From Pseudomonas sp. (GTDB taxonomy: Bacteria > Pseudomonadota > Gammaproteobacteria > Pseudomonadales > Pseudomonadaceae), in the NCBI GenBank assembly GCA_026398835.1, contig JAPLSD010000156.1:1-8780 (forward strand): 8,780 nucleotides of DNA. The letters are read 5' to 3'. Position 1 is the first letter of the stretch. Every line of letters begins with the position of its first letter. The position numbers and the translations under genes are program-made. Shown one piece after another: positions 1-5,964 of this stretch. Below the pieces are notes generated by a model. That model saw only the letters and a program-made list of their open reading frames with translations. It searched no databases and was not told the origin of the DNA.

Positions 1-114
1 CCAGTAGGCGAGCCCCACCGAACCGGCTTGGGCGGCCAGTACCAAGGTACGGATGAAGGTCAGACGCCAAAGGTTCTGGCGAGTGGCGGAAAGTAGTTGA
101 ACGGGGGCGAGCAT
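1..114 (-). CDS. roxS: RoxS-like sensor histidine kinase, N-terminal 38 residues (partial)
   Basis: Only the first 38 codons are inside the window; the gene continues off the left edge. The peptide begins MLAPVQLLSATRQ and runs into a hydrophobic stretch (about residues 19-38: TFIRTLVLAAQAGSVGLAYW) that fits the first transmembrane helix of a RegB/PrrB/RoxS-type redox sensor kinase. The ATG at 114-112 has a good AGGAG ribosome site six bases upstream on the minus strand. No kinase motif can be seen here, so the identity rests on this N-terminus plus gene order: in P. aeruginosa roxS (PA4494) adjoins a SIMPL-type gene (PA4495) and the dppA cluster. Family knowledge: RoxS/RoxR senses respiratory state and controls cyanide-insensitive oxidase genes. 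The gene diverges from the SIMPL gene. Confidence 0.75.
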   Translation of the reverse strand, partial: MLAPVQLLSATRQNLWRLTFIRTLVLAAQAGSVGLAYW

Positions 115-151
115 GAGCTCTCCTGATGAGCGCTCCAGGCGGATCGCGACG

Positions 152-182
152 AGTATAACCAAGCCGCGCCTTCCACAGGCAA
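152..182 (-). promoter_or_regulatory. Possible sigma70 promoter of the roxS-like gene
   Basis: On the minus strand a TATACT box (157-152) lies about 38 bases upstream of the start codon. A TTGCCT hexamer (182-177) sits 19 bases further upstream. The -10 is good (5 of 6), but the spacer is longer than the ideal 17 and the -35 is only fair. Seen by eye only. Confidence 0.3.
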
Positions 183-216
183 ACTGCGGCAAACGGCCAC
201 ATGGCAGTGAGGTCAT

Positions 217-248
217 GATCGTTCCCACGCAGGAGCGTGGGAACGATC
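217..248. repeat. Short REP-type hairpin, 14-bp perfect arms
   Basis: GATCGTTCCCACGC (217-230) and its exact reverse complement (235-248) flank the four-base loop AGGA, a perfect 14-bp stem. The same arm forms both ends of the 111-bp element at 1114-1224. This arm is a familiar extragenic repeat of the P. fluorescens group (recalled, not searched). It lies between the divergent roxS-like and SIMPL genes, so it is not placed as a classical terminator for either. Confidence 0.85.
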
Positions 249-253
249 GGCCG

Positions 254-281
254 TTGCTACTTGTGTCGCTACTTGTATAGA
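254..281 (+). promoter_or_regulatory. Direct repeat and possible promoter upstream of the SIMPL gene
   Basis: GCTACTTGT occurs twice, at 256-264 and 268-276, a 12-bp repeat period. The copies overlap a weak promoter-like pair: TTGCTA (254-259) and TATAGA (276-281), spaced 16 bases. The stretch may be a regulator site overlapping a promoter, or chance. It is about 100 bases upstream of the SIMPL start codon. Confidence 0.25.
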
Positions 282-378
282 AGTTGTAACCGGGTGAACC
301 GGATAATAAAAGCTACAGTCTGATGGTTTCACGCAGGCCCGGACCCTAATCCCTGCGGATCGCACTCAAGGAGTTTTC

Positions 379-1095
379 ATGCATACATTCAGCCGCAGCG
401 CCGCCCATCTCGTCCTCAGCGTTGGCACCCTCGCCAGCCTACCGGCCCTGGCCGTCGATGAGCTTCATTACAACCAGATTTCTCTGCGCGCCGAAGTCAG
501 CCATGAAGTGGCCCGCGACTTGATGATCGTGACCCTCTACACCGAAGAGCAGAACGCCGACCCGGCCAAACTCGCCGCTGACGTCAGCACCACCATGAAC
601 AAGGCGCTGGCCCAGGCCAAACAGGTCAAGGAAGTGACTTTGCGTCAGGGCAGCCGCAACAGCTACCCGATCTACGACACCAAGGGCCAGAAAATCACTG
701 GCTGGCGCGAACGTGCCGAACTGCGCCTGGAAAGCTCGGACTTTGCCGCATTGTCCAAGCTGACCGGCGAATTGCTGACGGACCTGAAAATGGGTGGCAT
801 GGACTTCGCCATCGCCACCCCGACCCGCAAGGCCAGCGAAGATGCGTTGCTCAAAGAAGCCGTCGGCGCCTTCAAAGCCCGCGCACAACTGGCCACCGAT
901 GCGCTGGGCGGCAAAAGCTACAAAATCGTCAACCTGAACCTCAACACCAGCGGTTACCCACAACCGTACATGCGCGCCCCCATGATGATGAAAGCCGCCA
1001 GCATGGATTCAGCGCCGGTGACCCCGGAAGTCGAAGCCGGCACCAGCCAGGTCAGCATGACGGCCGATGGTGCGATTGAAGTGTTGATGCCTTAA
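379..1095 (+). CDS. SIMPL-domain (DUF541) secreted protein
   Basis: Encodes 238 aa. The ATG at 379 has AGGAG at 369-373 and gives a clear Sec signal peptide: a basic/hydrophobic start and cleavage most likely after Ala25 (ALA|VDE). The mature part (about residues 27-238) has the layout of the SIMPL/DUF541 family (PF04402): an N-terminal segment, YNQISLRAEVSHEVARD, where family members carry a short beta region; a long helix with many Ala, Lys and Gln (about 60-83); the GWRERAELRLES strand; and a closing helix-strand unit (about 153-190). The tail is Met- and Pro-rich (PYMRAPMMMKAASMD, about 197-211). Members are periplasmic or envelope-associated and some form ring assemblies; the biochemical role is not established. 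It is the positional counterpart of PA4495. The nearest downstream signal is the repeat at 1114, which could end transcription. The call is firm at family level; function is unknown. Confidence 0.85.
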   Translation: MHTFSRSAAHLVLSVGTLASLPALAVDELHYNQISLRAEVSHEVARDLMIVTLYTEEQNADPAKLAADVSTTMNKALAQAKQVKEVTLRQGSRNSYPIYDTKGQKITGWRERAELRLESSDFAALSKLTGELLTDLKMGGMDFAIATPTRKASEDALLKEAVGAFKARAQLATDALGGKSYKIVNLNLNTSGYPQPYMRAPMMMKAASMDSAPVTPEVEAGTSQVSMTADGAIEVLMP

Positions 1096-1113
1096 GGCAG
1101 TAGTGGACCAGTT

Positions 1114-1224
1114 GATCGTTCCCACGCTCCCACGTGGGAATGCAGCCCGTGACGCTCTGCGTCACAGTCGAAGCGATTGCTGCGCGTCCAGTGAGGCATT
1201 CCTTTGCTGCGCGTGGGAACGATC
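1114..1224. repeat. 111-bp REP-like element between convergent genes
   Basis: The ends are perfect 14-bp inverted repeats, GATCGTTCCCACGC (1114-1127) and GCGTGGGAACGATC (1211-1224). Inside are a TTCCCACG/CGTGGGAA hairpin (1119-1126 with 1133-1140), a perfect GTGACGC-TCT-GCGTCAC hairpin (1149-1165), and a GGAATGC/GCATTCC pair (1137-1143 with 1196-1202), so the whole element can fold on itself. The right inner arm (about 1201-1210) looks degenerate compared with the left. It starts 18 bases after the SIMPL stop and ends one base before the DUF6124 stop, a position suited to a bidirectional terminator or transcript-end stabiliser. It resembles common P. fluorescens-group interspersed repeats. 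Confidence 0.85.
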
Positions 1225-1225
1225 A

Positions 1226-1612
1226 TCATGGATTGACCCGGTACGCCTGATCCACCTGATCCAGCGCTTTATCCACCAACAGCTTGCTCAGCTCGATCAT
1301 CTGATAAATCCCCAACACCACACTGCGTTGCGAGCCTTCGAGATCGAAGGCCAGGTCGCAGGCGATAGCATTGGCGCTGGCGAGGGTCTCGGAGGCGTTG
1401 GCCAGCAGTATCTCAGTGTCGAGGTCAGAGGCAACGGAGAAAATATTCACCGGCTGGGTGCCAGGGCGTCTGGACTTATCGAGTGGCGGCGCCAGGTAGT
1501 GATCAAGGGCTCGATCCGCAGCGGCACGGTCCTTGAGCAGGTCTTCGGCGCTCAGGGCATCGCAAAGGGGTGTAGTTTTATTGAAGGCCTGCTCTGGAAT
1601 TATCTTGTCCAC
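1226..1612 (-). CDS. DUF6124 family protein
   Basis: Encodes 128 aa from a GTG start (1612-1610). The start is supported by AGGAG seven bases upstream on the minus strand (about 1620-1624). The sequence shows the conserved blocks I associate with DUF6124: RAADRALDHYL (about residues 29-39), then a Pro/Arg-rich linker, FSVASDLDTEILLANASETLASA (about 58-80; the family form is FSV.PD.D.E.LL..A.E.LASA), and LEGSQRSVVLGIYQMIELSKLLVDKAL in the C-terminal helix. No signal peptide, membrane segment or catalytic motif is visible; it is probably a small, mostly helical cytoplasmic protein. Function is unknown. The family is abundant in Pseudomonas, usually as isolated genes in accessory spots, which fits its place here between repeats and its apparent absence from the P. 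aeruginosa version of this locus. Confidence 0.8.
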   Translation of the reverse strand: MDKIIPEQAFNKTTPLCDALSAEDLLKDRAAADRALDHYLAPPLDKSRRPGTQPVNIFSVASDLDTEILLANASETLASANAIACDLAFDLEGSQRSVVLGIYQMIELSKLLVDKALDQVDQAYRVNP

Positions 1613-1807
1613 GTATCTGCTCCTAATCTAAATGGAGCCTTCACTTGCCGTTATGGTGGTGAGGCTATGCGCCTACTGATTTCAGGATCCCACGCCTGAT
1701 TGCCGATCTGCAGCGACGGCCAAAGATTAGACGCCCGCCCAAAACCAACGCAACCGCCAAAACTCGTCGGAAAATCCCTCCCAGCGGCCTAAGCCGACAG
1801 CGCTTTC
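1613..1807. other. Gene-free spacer upstream of the DUF6124 gene
   Basis: I see no credible gene. The stretch must contain the minus-strand promoter of the DUF6124 gene, but no convincing -35/-10 pair stands out. A short inverted pair, CTAATCT (near 1623) and AGATTAG (near 1725), is the only structure noticed, and it is weak. Confidence 0.4.
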
Positions 1808-1954
1808 TGTAGGAGCTGCTGCCCCCGTCTTCGACACCACACCGTCGCGCAGAGAACGTCTGCAGGAACACGGCTTGCCGGCGATGACGTCCTTGAGATC
1901 GCCATCGTCGGAACGCCGCCCGGACCAATCGAGCGTCGACCGGCTGCTCCTACA
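1808..1954. repeat. Extragenic repeat bounded by TGTAGGAGC / GCTCCTACA
   Basis: TGTAGGAGC (1808-1816) and its exact inverse GCTCCTACA (1946-1954) bound about 147 bp that has no protein-coding character I can recognise. TGTAGGAGC-type ends are typical of another class of Pseudomonas interspersed palindromic repeat. The interior (CGATGACGTCC, ATCGCCATCG and similar) is only partly self-complementary, so this may be a decayed pair of elements. Small open frames on the minus strand here are by-products of the high GC content. Confidence 0.6.
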
Positions 1955-1979
1955 ACGGGGAACGCATACACCCTACAAA

Positions 1980-2110
1980 CAGGCCGGCCGGTAGGCCGCC
2001 TCGCCGTAAGGGTGAAACCCTAAGTGGCCGTTACTGCAGAAATGGATATGTACACCAGCAAGAGACAGGTCGGCTGTAAGGCCGCCTTCGCAAGCGAGCC
2101 CGCACACAGG
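1980..2110. repeat. Composite extragenic repeat with two related units
   Basis: Two related units, CAGGCCGGCCGGTAGGCCGC.. (1980-2004) and CAGGTCGGCTGTAAGGCCGC.. (2066-2091), share most positions and lie in the same orientation. Between them lies a segment (about 2005-2060) with a small AGGGT-GAA-ACCCT hairpin and GGATATGTACACCA, which I recall as a common Pseudomonas intergenic repeat. The 60-codon minus-strand frame across it (1973-2155) reads like the repeat-derived hypothetical proteins frequently over-annotated in this genus, so it is treated as noncoding. Confidence 0.55.
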
Positions 2111-2128
2111 GTATAAATAAGTAACACC

Positions 2129-2147
2129 CGCGCCCCATCCGGGCGCG
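2129..2147 (+). other. GC-rich hairpin between repeat patch and dppA leader
   Basis: CGCGCCC (2129-2135) pairs exactly with GGGCGCG (2141-2147) around a five-base loop. No T-tract follows, so it is not a good intrinsic terminator. A weaker GGTGC/GCACC hairpin (2174-2190) follows. They may belong to the preceding repeat or shield the downstream promoter. Confidence 0.45.
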
Positions 2148-2243
2148 TCAGACACCCCCGTTCGCCCTCATCCGGTGCACCCAACGCACCGAAAAAACAT
2201 CTCGCAAACGGTCAAATGCGTCAATACTTACAAGGATGCGACA

Positions 2244-2259
2244 TTCGTGTACGTTCGTG
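2244..2259 (+). promoter_or_regulatory. Direct repeat TTCGTG x2, one helical turn apart
   Basis: TTCGTG at 2244-2249 and 2254-2259 has a period of exactly 10 bp and lies about 100 bp upstream of the TATAAT box. The arrangement could suit an activator binding one DNA face, but the repeat is short and may be chance. Confidence 0.2.
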
Positions 2260-2347
2260 CCACTGTTTAAGGCTTGTGGCCTCTGCGGATCTTGCAATGG
2301 GTATGGGCCCTGCATAAGTATCCGCAAGTCGACTCACGAGGTCGTCC

Positions 2348-2370
2348 TATAATTCCAAAAATGACAACAA
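2348..2370 (+). promoter_or_regulatory. TATAAT box and Crc/Hfq-like CA motif ahead of the first dppA
   Basis: A perfect TATAAT (2348-2353) predicts a start near 2360, giving a leader of about 25 bases. No good -35 is seen 16-18 bases upstream, which suggests activator dependence. Directly in that leader, GACAACAA (2363-2370) matches the CA motif AAYAAYAA at 7 of 8 positions and precedes the TGAGG ribosome site (2375-2379) by four bases. In Pseudomonas such motifs let Hfq and Crc block translation of carbon-uptake genes while preferred carbon sources are present. Both assignments are by eye. Confidence 0.45.
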
Positions 2371-2384
2371 ATCATGAGGCAACC

Positions 2385-4010
2385 ATGCTCAAACACGCGG
2401 TCATTCCGTTTTTAGTCGGCGCAGGCTTATTAGCTAGCGCACCATTCGCCCAAGCGGCGACTAACCTGGTGTTTTGCTCCGAAGGGAGCCCGGCCGGCTT
2501 TGATCCTGGTCAGTACACCACCGGAACCGACTTCGACGCCTCTGCAGAAACCATGTACAACCGCCTCACCCAGTTCGAACGTGGCGGCACCGCCGTTGTT
2601 CCTGGCCTGGCGACCAGCTGGGATATTTCCCCGGACGTGCTGACGTACACCTTCCATTTGCGTGAAGGGGTGAAATTCCACACCACGCCGTACTTCAAAC
2701 CGACTCGTGATTTCAACGCCGACGACGTACTGTTCACCTTCAATCGCATGATTGACAAGGACATGCCGTTCCGCAAAGCGTACCCGACCGAATTCCCGTA
2801 CTTCACCGACATGGGGATGGACACCAACATCACCAAGGTCGAGAAGATCGACGACAAGACCGTCAAGTTCACCCTGAAAACCGTTGACGCGGCGTTCATC
2901 CAGAACATGGCCATGAGCTTCGCCTCCATCGAATCCGCCGAGTACGCCGACAAGCTGCTCAAGGAAGGCAAGGCCCAGGACATCAACCAGAAGCCGATCG
3001 GCACTGGCCCGTTCGTGTTCAAGAGCTACCAGAAAGACTCCAACATCCGTTTCACGGGTAACAAGGACTACTGGAAGCCTGAAGACGTCAAGATCGACAA
3101 CCTGATTTTCGCCATCACCACCGACCCGTCGGTGCGTATGCAGAAGCTGAAAAAGAACGAGTGCCAGATCACTCTGTTCCCACGCCCTGCTGACCTGAAG
3201 GCACTCAAAGAAGACAAAGAGCTGAAGATGCCGGATCAGGCAGGCTTCAACCTGGGTTACATCGCCTACAACGTGATGGACAAGATCAAGGGCAGCGACC
3301 AGCCGAACCCAATGGCCCAGCTCAAAGTGCGTCAAGCACTGGACATGGCCGTCAACAAGCAACAGATCATCGATTCCGTGTATCAGGGCGCAGGCCAGCT
3401 GGCCGTCAACGCCATGCCGCCGACCCAGTGGTCTTACGACACCACTATCAAGGATCAGCCGTACAACCCTGAGAAAGCCAAAGAGCTGCTCAAGGAAGCC
3501 GGCATCAAGGAAGGCACCGAGATCACCCTGTGGGCGATGCCGGTTCAGCGTCCTTACAACCCGAACGCCAAGTTGATGGCTGAGATGCTGCAGTCCGACT
3601 GGAGCAAGATCGGTATCAAGGCCAAGATCGTGACCTACGAATGGGGCGAGTACATCAAGCGCTCCAAAGGTGGCGAAAACGGCGCGATGCTGATTGGCTG
3701 GAGCGGCGACAATGGTGACCCGGACAACTGGCTGGGCACTCTCTTTGGTTGCGATGCCCTCAACGGCAACAACTTCTCCAAGTGGTGCAACGCCGACTAC
3801 GACAAGTTGATCAAGACCGCCAAGGCAACACCGGATCAGGCTAAGCGCACCGAACTGTACAAGCAGGCGCAACACCTCCTCAAAGACCAGGTTCCAATGA
3901 CACCTATCGCTCACTCGACGGTGTTCCAACCCATGCGCACGACTGTGCAGGACTTCAAGATCAGCCCGTTTGGCTTGAACTCCTTCTACGGCGTCAGCGT
4001 CAGCAAATAA
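2385..4010 (+). CDS. dppA: Dipeptide ABC transporter substrate-binding protein, first paralogue
   Basis: Encodes 541 aa. I chose ATG 2385 because TGAGG lies five bases upstream and the product then starts with a clean signal peptide (MLKHAVIPFL..., cleavage after AQA, residue 24); the frame is open 37 codons further upstream, but those lack secretion character. The mature protein is a family 5 (SBP_bac_5, DppA/OppA-type) periplasmic binding protein. It shows LATSWDIS..LTYTFHLREGVKFH (about 75-99), the GTGPF turn (206-210), VRQALDMAVNK (315-325), PVQRPYNPN (386-394) and GWSGDNGDPDNW (438-449). By analogy with E. coli DppA, Arg389 would hold the peptide carboxylate and an Asp in GDNGDPDN the free amino group. 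Four Cys (31, 260, 456, 468) suit the two DppA disulfides. Oddities are Val85 where the family usually has Gly (SPDVL for PDGL) and about eight extra residues near 298-311. A strong hairpin follows the stop. It corresponds by position to P. aeruginosa dppA1/dppA2. Confidence 0.93.
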   Translation: MLKHAVIPFLVGAGLLASAPFAQAATNLVFCSEGSPAGFDPGQYTTGTDFDASAETMYNRLTQFERGGTAVVPGLATSWDISPDVLTYTFHLREGVKFHTTPYFKPTRDFNADDVLFTFNRMIDKDMPFRKAYPTEFPYFTDMGMDTNITKVEKIDDKTVKFTLKTVDAAFIQNMAMSFASIESAEYADKLLKEGKAQDINQKPIGTGPFVFKSYQKDSNIRFTGNKDYWKPEDVKIDNLIFAITTDPSVRMQKLKKNECQITLFPRPADLKALKEDKELKMPDQAGFNLGYIAYNVMDKIKGSDQPNPMAQLKVRQALDMAVNKQQIIDSVYQGAGQLAVNAMPPTQWSYDTTIKDQPYNPEKAKELLKEAGIKEGTEITLWAMPVQRPYNPNAKLMAEMLQSDWSKIGIKAKIVTYEWGEYIKRSKGGENGAMLIGWSGDNGDPDNWLGTLFGCDALNGNNFSKWCNADYDKLIKTAKATPDQAKRTELYKQAQHLLKDQVPMTPIAHSTVFQPMRTTVQDFKISPFGLNSFYGVSVSK

Positions 4011-4016
4011 GGTCTG

Positions 4017-4050
4017 GCAACGGCGGCGTCCCTGACGTCGCCGTTGCTTT
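4017..4050 (+). terminator. Hairpin terminator after the first dppA
   Basis: Arms 4017-4030 (GCAACGGCGGCGTC) and 4034-4047 (GACGTCGCCGTTGC) pair over 14 bp with a single G-T wobble around the loop CCT. Only three T follow, so efficiency may be partial, but the stem is very strong. It starts six bases after the stop codon and separates this gene from the next paralogue. Confidence 0.8.
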
Positions 4051-4313
4051 ACCTGCCAGGACCGAAGAATCCGCTTACATCCGAAACCGCTGCGTACTAC
4101 AGCAGCGGCTCTAGGACGTATTGCCTTTTCCTACGCGTCTTTCAGGCCTTACGCATTTACTACCCAGCCCGCGACTCATACCGTCGAGGCACGGCAGTTC
4201 TGCGATTTTGGCCGGCACTGCTGCACGCGATGGTTTGGGATCAGTGATACCCGCACGTCCCATGGACGGGACGATTGCTCGCTGATCAAGACACTAAAAA
4301 GAGAGAGAGCGTC
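4051..4313 (+). promoter_or_regulatory. 263-bp leader of the second dppA, with hairpins
   Basis: No credible gene. Two inverted repeats stand out: CCGCTGC/GCAGCGG (4087-4093 with 4102-4108) and CGTCCC/GGGACG (4256-4261 with 4268-4273), the latter ending about 40 bases before the ATG. No convincing sigma70 or sigma54 promoter was found by eye, although one is expected because a strong hairpin cuts off the upstream gene. The open frame at 4044-4247 has no ribosome site or recognisable product. Confidence 0.4.
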
Positions 4314-5915
4314 ATGCGCCATACCTTGGTTTTATCCGCATTGCTGGGCACCGGTCTGTTGGCCGGTACCTCGATCAGTCAGGCCGCCGGCAATAGCCTG
4401 GTGTTTTGCTCGGAAGGCAGCCCGGCTGGTTTTGATACCGCGCAGTACACCACTGCGACCGACAACGATGCCGCCGAGCCGATCTACAACCGGCTGGCCG
4501 AGTTCGAAAAAGGTGCCACCAGCGTCGTACCGGGCCTGGCGACAAGCTGGGATATTTCCGAGGACGGTCTGAAATACACTTTCCACCTGCGCGAAGGGGT
4601 GAAGTTTCATACGACCAAGTACTTCACACCGAGCCGCGATTTCAACGCCGATGACGTGCTGTTCACTTTCAACCGCATGCTCGACCCCGAGCAACCCTTC
4701 CGTAAGGCTTACCCCACCGAGTTTCCGTACTTCAACGGGATGAGCCTGAACAAGAACATCGCCAAGGTCGAGAAGACCGGGCCGCTGACCGTGGTGATGA
4801 CACTGAACTCGGTAGACGCCGCGTTCATTCAAAACATCGCCATGAGTTTCGCCTCGATCCTCTCGGCCGAATACGCCGACCAACTGCTCAACACCGGTAA
4901 ACCCAGCGATATTAATCAGAAGCCGATTGGTACCGGACCGTTCGTGTTCCAGCGTTATCAGAAAGATTCGCAGATCCGTTACGCCGGCAACAAGCAGTAC
5001 TGGGACCCGAGCCGGGTCAAACTCGATCAGCTGATTTTCGCGATCAATACCGATGCCTCGGTGCGCGTGCAGAAGCTCAAGGCCGGCGAATGCCAGGTCA
5101 CCCTGCATCCGCGCCCGGCCGATGTCGACGCGCTGAAAAAAGACCCGAAACTGCAGCTCATCGAGAAGCCCGGGTTCAACCTCGGCTACATCGCCTACAA
5201 CGTTCGGCACAAACCCTTCGACCAGCTCGAAGTGCGCCAGGCGCTGGACATGGCGGTGAACAAACAAAGCATCCTGAACGCGGTGTATCAGGGCGCCGGG
5301 CAACTGGCGGTCAACGCCATGCCGCCGACCCAATGGTCCTATGACGAGACTATCAAAGACGTCGCTTACAACCCGGAAAAAGCCAAAGAGTTGCTCAAGG
5401 CAGCCGGAGTCAAGGAAGGCACTGAAATCACCCTTTGGGCCATGCCTGTGCAACGCCCCTACAACCCCAACGCCAAACTGATGGCTGAAATGCTTCAGTC
5501 CGATTGGGCGAAGATCGGACTCAAGGTCAAGATCGTCAGCTATGAATGGGGCGAGTACATCAAGCGCACCAAGAATGGCGAGCACGACATCAGCCTGATC
5601 GGCTGGACCGGTGACAACGGTGACCCGGACAACTGGCTCGGCACCCTCTACAGCTGTGATGCGATTGGCGGCAACAACTACTCCATGTGGTGCGATCCCC
5701 AATACGACAAGCTGGTCAAGCAAGCCAAGATCGTGACTGATCGCGAGCAACGCACGGTGCTCTACAAACAAGCCCAGCAACTGCTCAAGCAGCAAGTACC
5801 GATCACACCTATCGCCCACTCGACGGTCAACCAGCCGTTGAGCGCCAAAGTCGAAGGGTTCAAGGCCAGCCCCTTCGGTCGTAACGTTTTCTCGGGTGTC
5901 AGCATCGACCAATAA
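4314..5915 (+). CDS. dppA: Dipeptide ABC transporter substrate-binding protein, second paralogue
   Basis: Encodes 533 aa. ATG 4314 is preferred over an in-frame TTG at 4275 because it opens directly with a signal peptide (MRHTLVLSALLGTGLLAG..., cleavage about residue 24-25, SQA|AG). The upstream GAGAGAG (4301-4307) is an imperfect ribosome site. The protein is the same SBP_bac_5/DppA type as its upstream neighbour and aligns almost without gaps (roughly three quarters identical by eye), except that it lacks the eight-residue insert near 298. Visible are LATSWDISEDGLKYTFHLREGVKFH (75-99), GTGPF (206-210), VQRPYNPN (379-386; ligand Arg381), GWTGDNGDPDNW (430-441) and Cys 32, 260, 448, 460 for two disulfides. 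It sits between two hairpins, just before the porin gene, the position of dppA3 in P. aeruginosa. Small sequence differences in the ligand domain suggest an overlapping but distinct peptide range; this is inference. Confidence 0.93.
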   Translation: MRHTLVLSALLGTGLLAGTSISQAAGNSLVFCSEGSPAGFDTAQYTTATDNDAAEPIYNRLAEFEKGATSVVPGLATSWDISEDGLKYTFHLREGVKFHTTKYFTPSRDFNADDVLFTFNRMLDPEQPFRKAYPTEFPYFNGMSLNKNIAKVEKTGPLTVVMTLNSVDAAFIQNIAMSFASILSAEYADQLLNTGKPSDINQKPIGTGPFVFQRYQKDSQIRYAGNKQYWDPSRVKLDQLIFAINTDASVRVQKLKAGECQVTLHPRPADVDALKKDPKLQLIEKPGFNLGYIAYNVRHKPFDQLEVRQALDMAVNKQSILNAVYQGAGQLAVNAMPPTQWSYDETIKDVAYNPEKAKELLKAAGVKEGTEITLWAMPVQRPYNPNAKLMAEMLQSDWAKIGLKVKIVSYEWGEYIKRTKNGEHDISLIGWTGDNGDPDNWLGTLYSCDAIGGNNYSMWCDPQYDKLVKQAKIVTDREQRTVLYKQAQQLLKQQVPITPIAHSTVNQPLSAKVEGFKASPFGRNVFSGVSIDQ

Positions 5916-5932
5916 CTGATTAGCCAGAACCC

Positions 5933-5953
5933 TGAGGGCGATTTTCGCCCTCA
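5933..5953 (+). terminator. Hairpin after the second dppA
   Basis: TGAGGGCGA (5933-5941) and TCGCCCTCA (5945-5953) form a perfect 9-bp stem with a TTT loop, 17 bases after the stop codon. There is no T-tract behind it, so it may act as a 3'-end stabiliser or a weak terminator rather than a full stop. Confidence 0.55.
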
Positions 5954-5964
5954 CGCAAAGGTGT

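Noticed and set aside
1103..1699. 198-codon plus-strand frame across the repeat and the DUF6124 gene
   Set aside because: It reads through a palindromic repeat and is antisense to a recognisable DUF6124 protein that has a good ribosome site.
1973..2155. 60-codon minus-strand frame with a GVHIHFCSNGHLGF-like peptide
   Set aside because: It lies entirely in a repeat patch and resembles the repeat-derived hypothetical peptides often predicted in Pseudomonas. No ribosome site supports it.
2298..2315. Possible sigma54 promoter (GG-N10-GC) upstream of the first dppA
   Set aside because: Spacing fits, but the flanking bases match TGGCAC/TTGC poorly and a perfect TATAAT box lies nearer the gene.
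2274..2384. In-frame extension of the first dppA by 37 codons
   Set aside because: It would put a signal peptide in the interior and would place the TATAAT box and CA motif within the coding region; ATG 2385 has a better ribosome site.
2430..3929. 499-codon open frame on the minus strand opposite the first dppA
   Set aside because: It is a mirror of a GC-rich gene with strong third-position bias. The predicted protein has low-complexity Val/Leu/Gly/Asp composition, no motif and no ribosome site, while the plus-strand gene is unmistakable.
4044..4247. 67-codon plus-strand frame in the leader of the second dppA
   Set aside because: It begins inside the terminator stem, has no ribosome site and no recognisable product.
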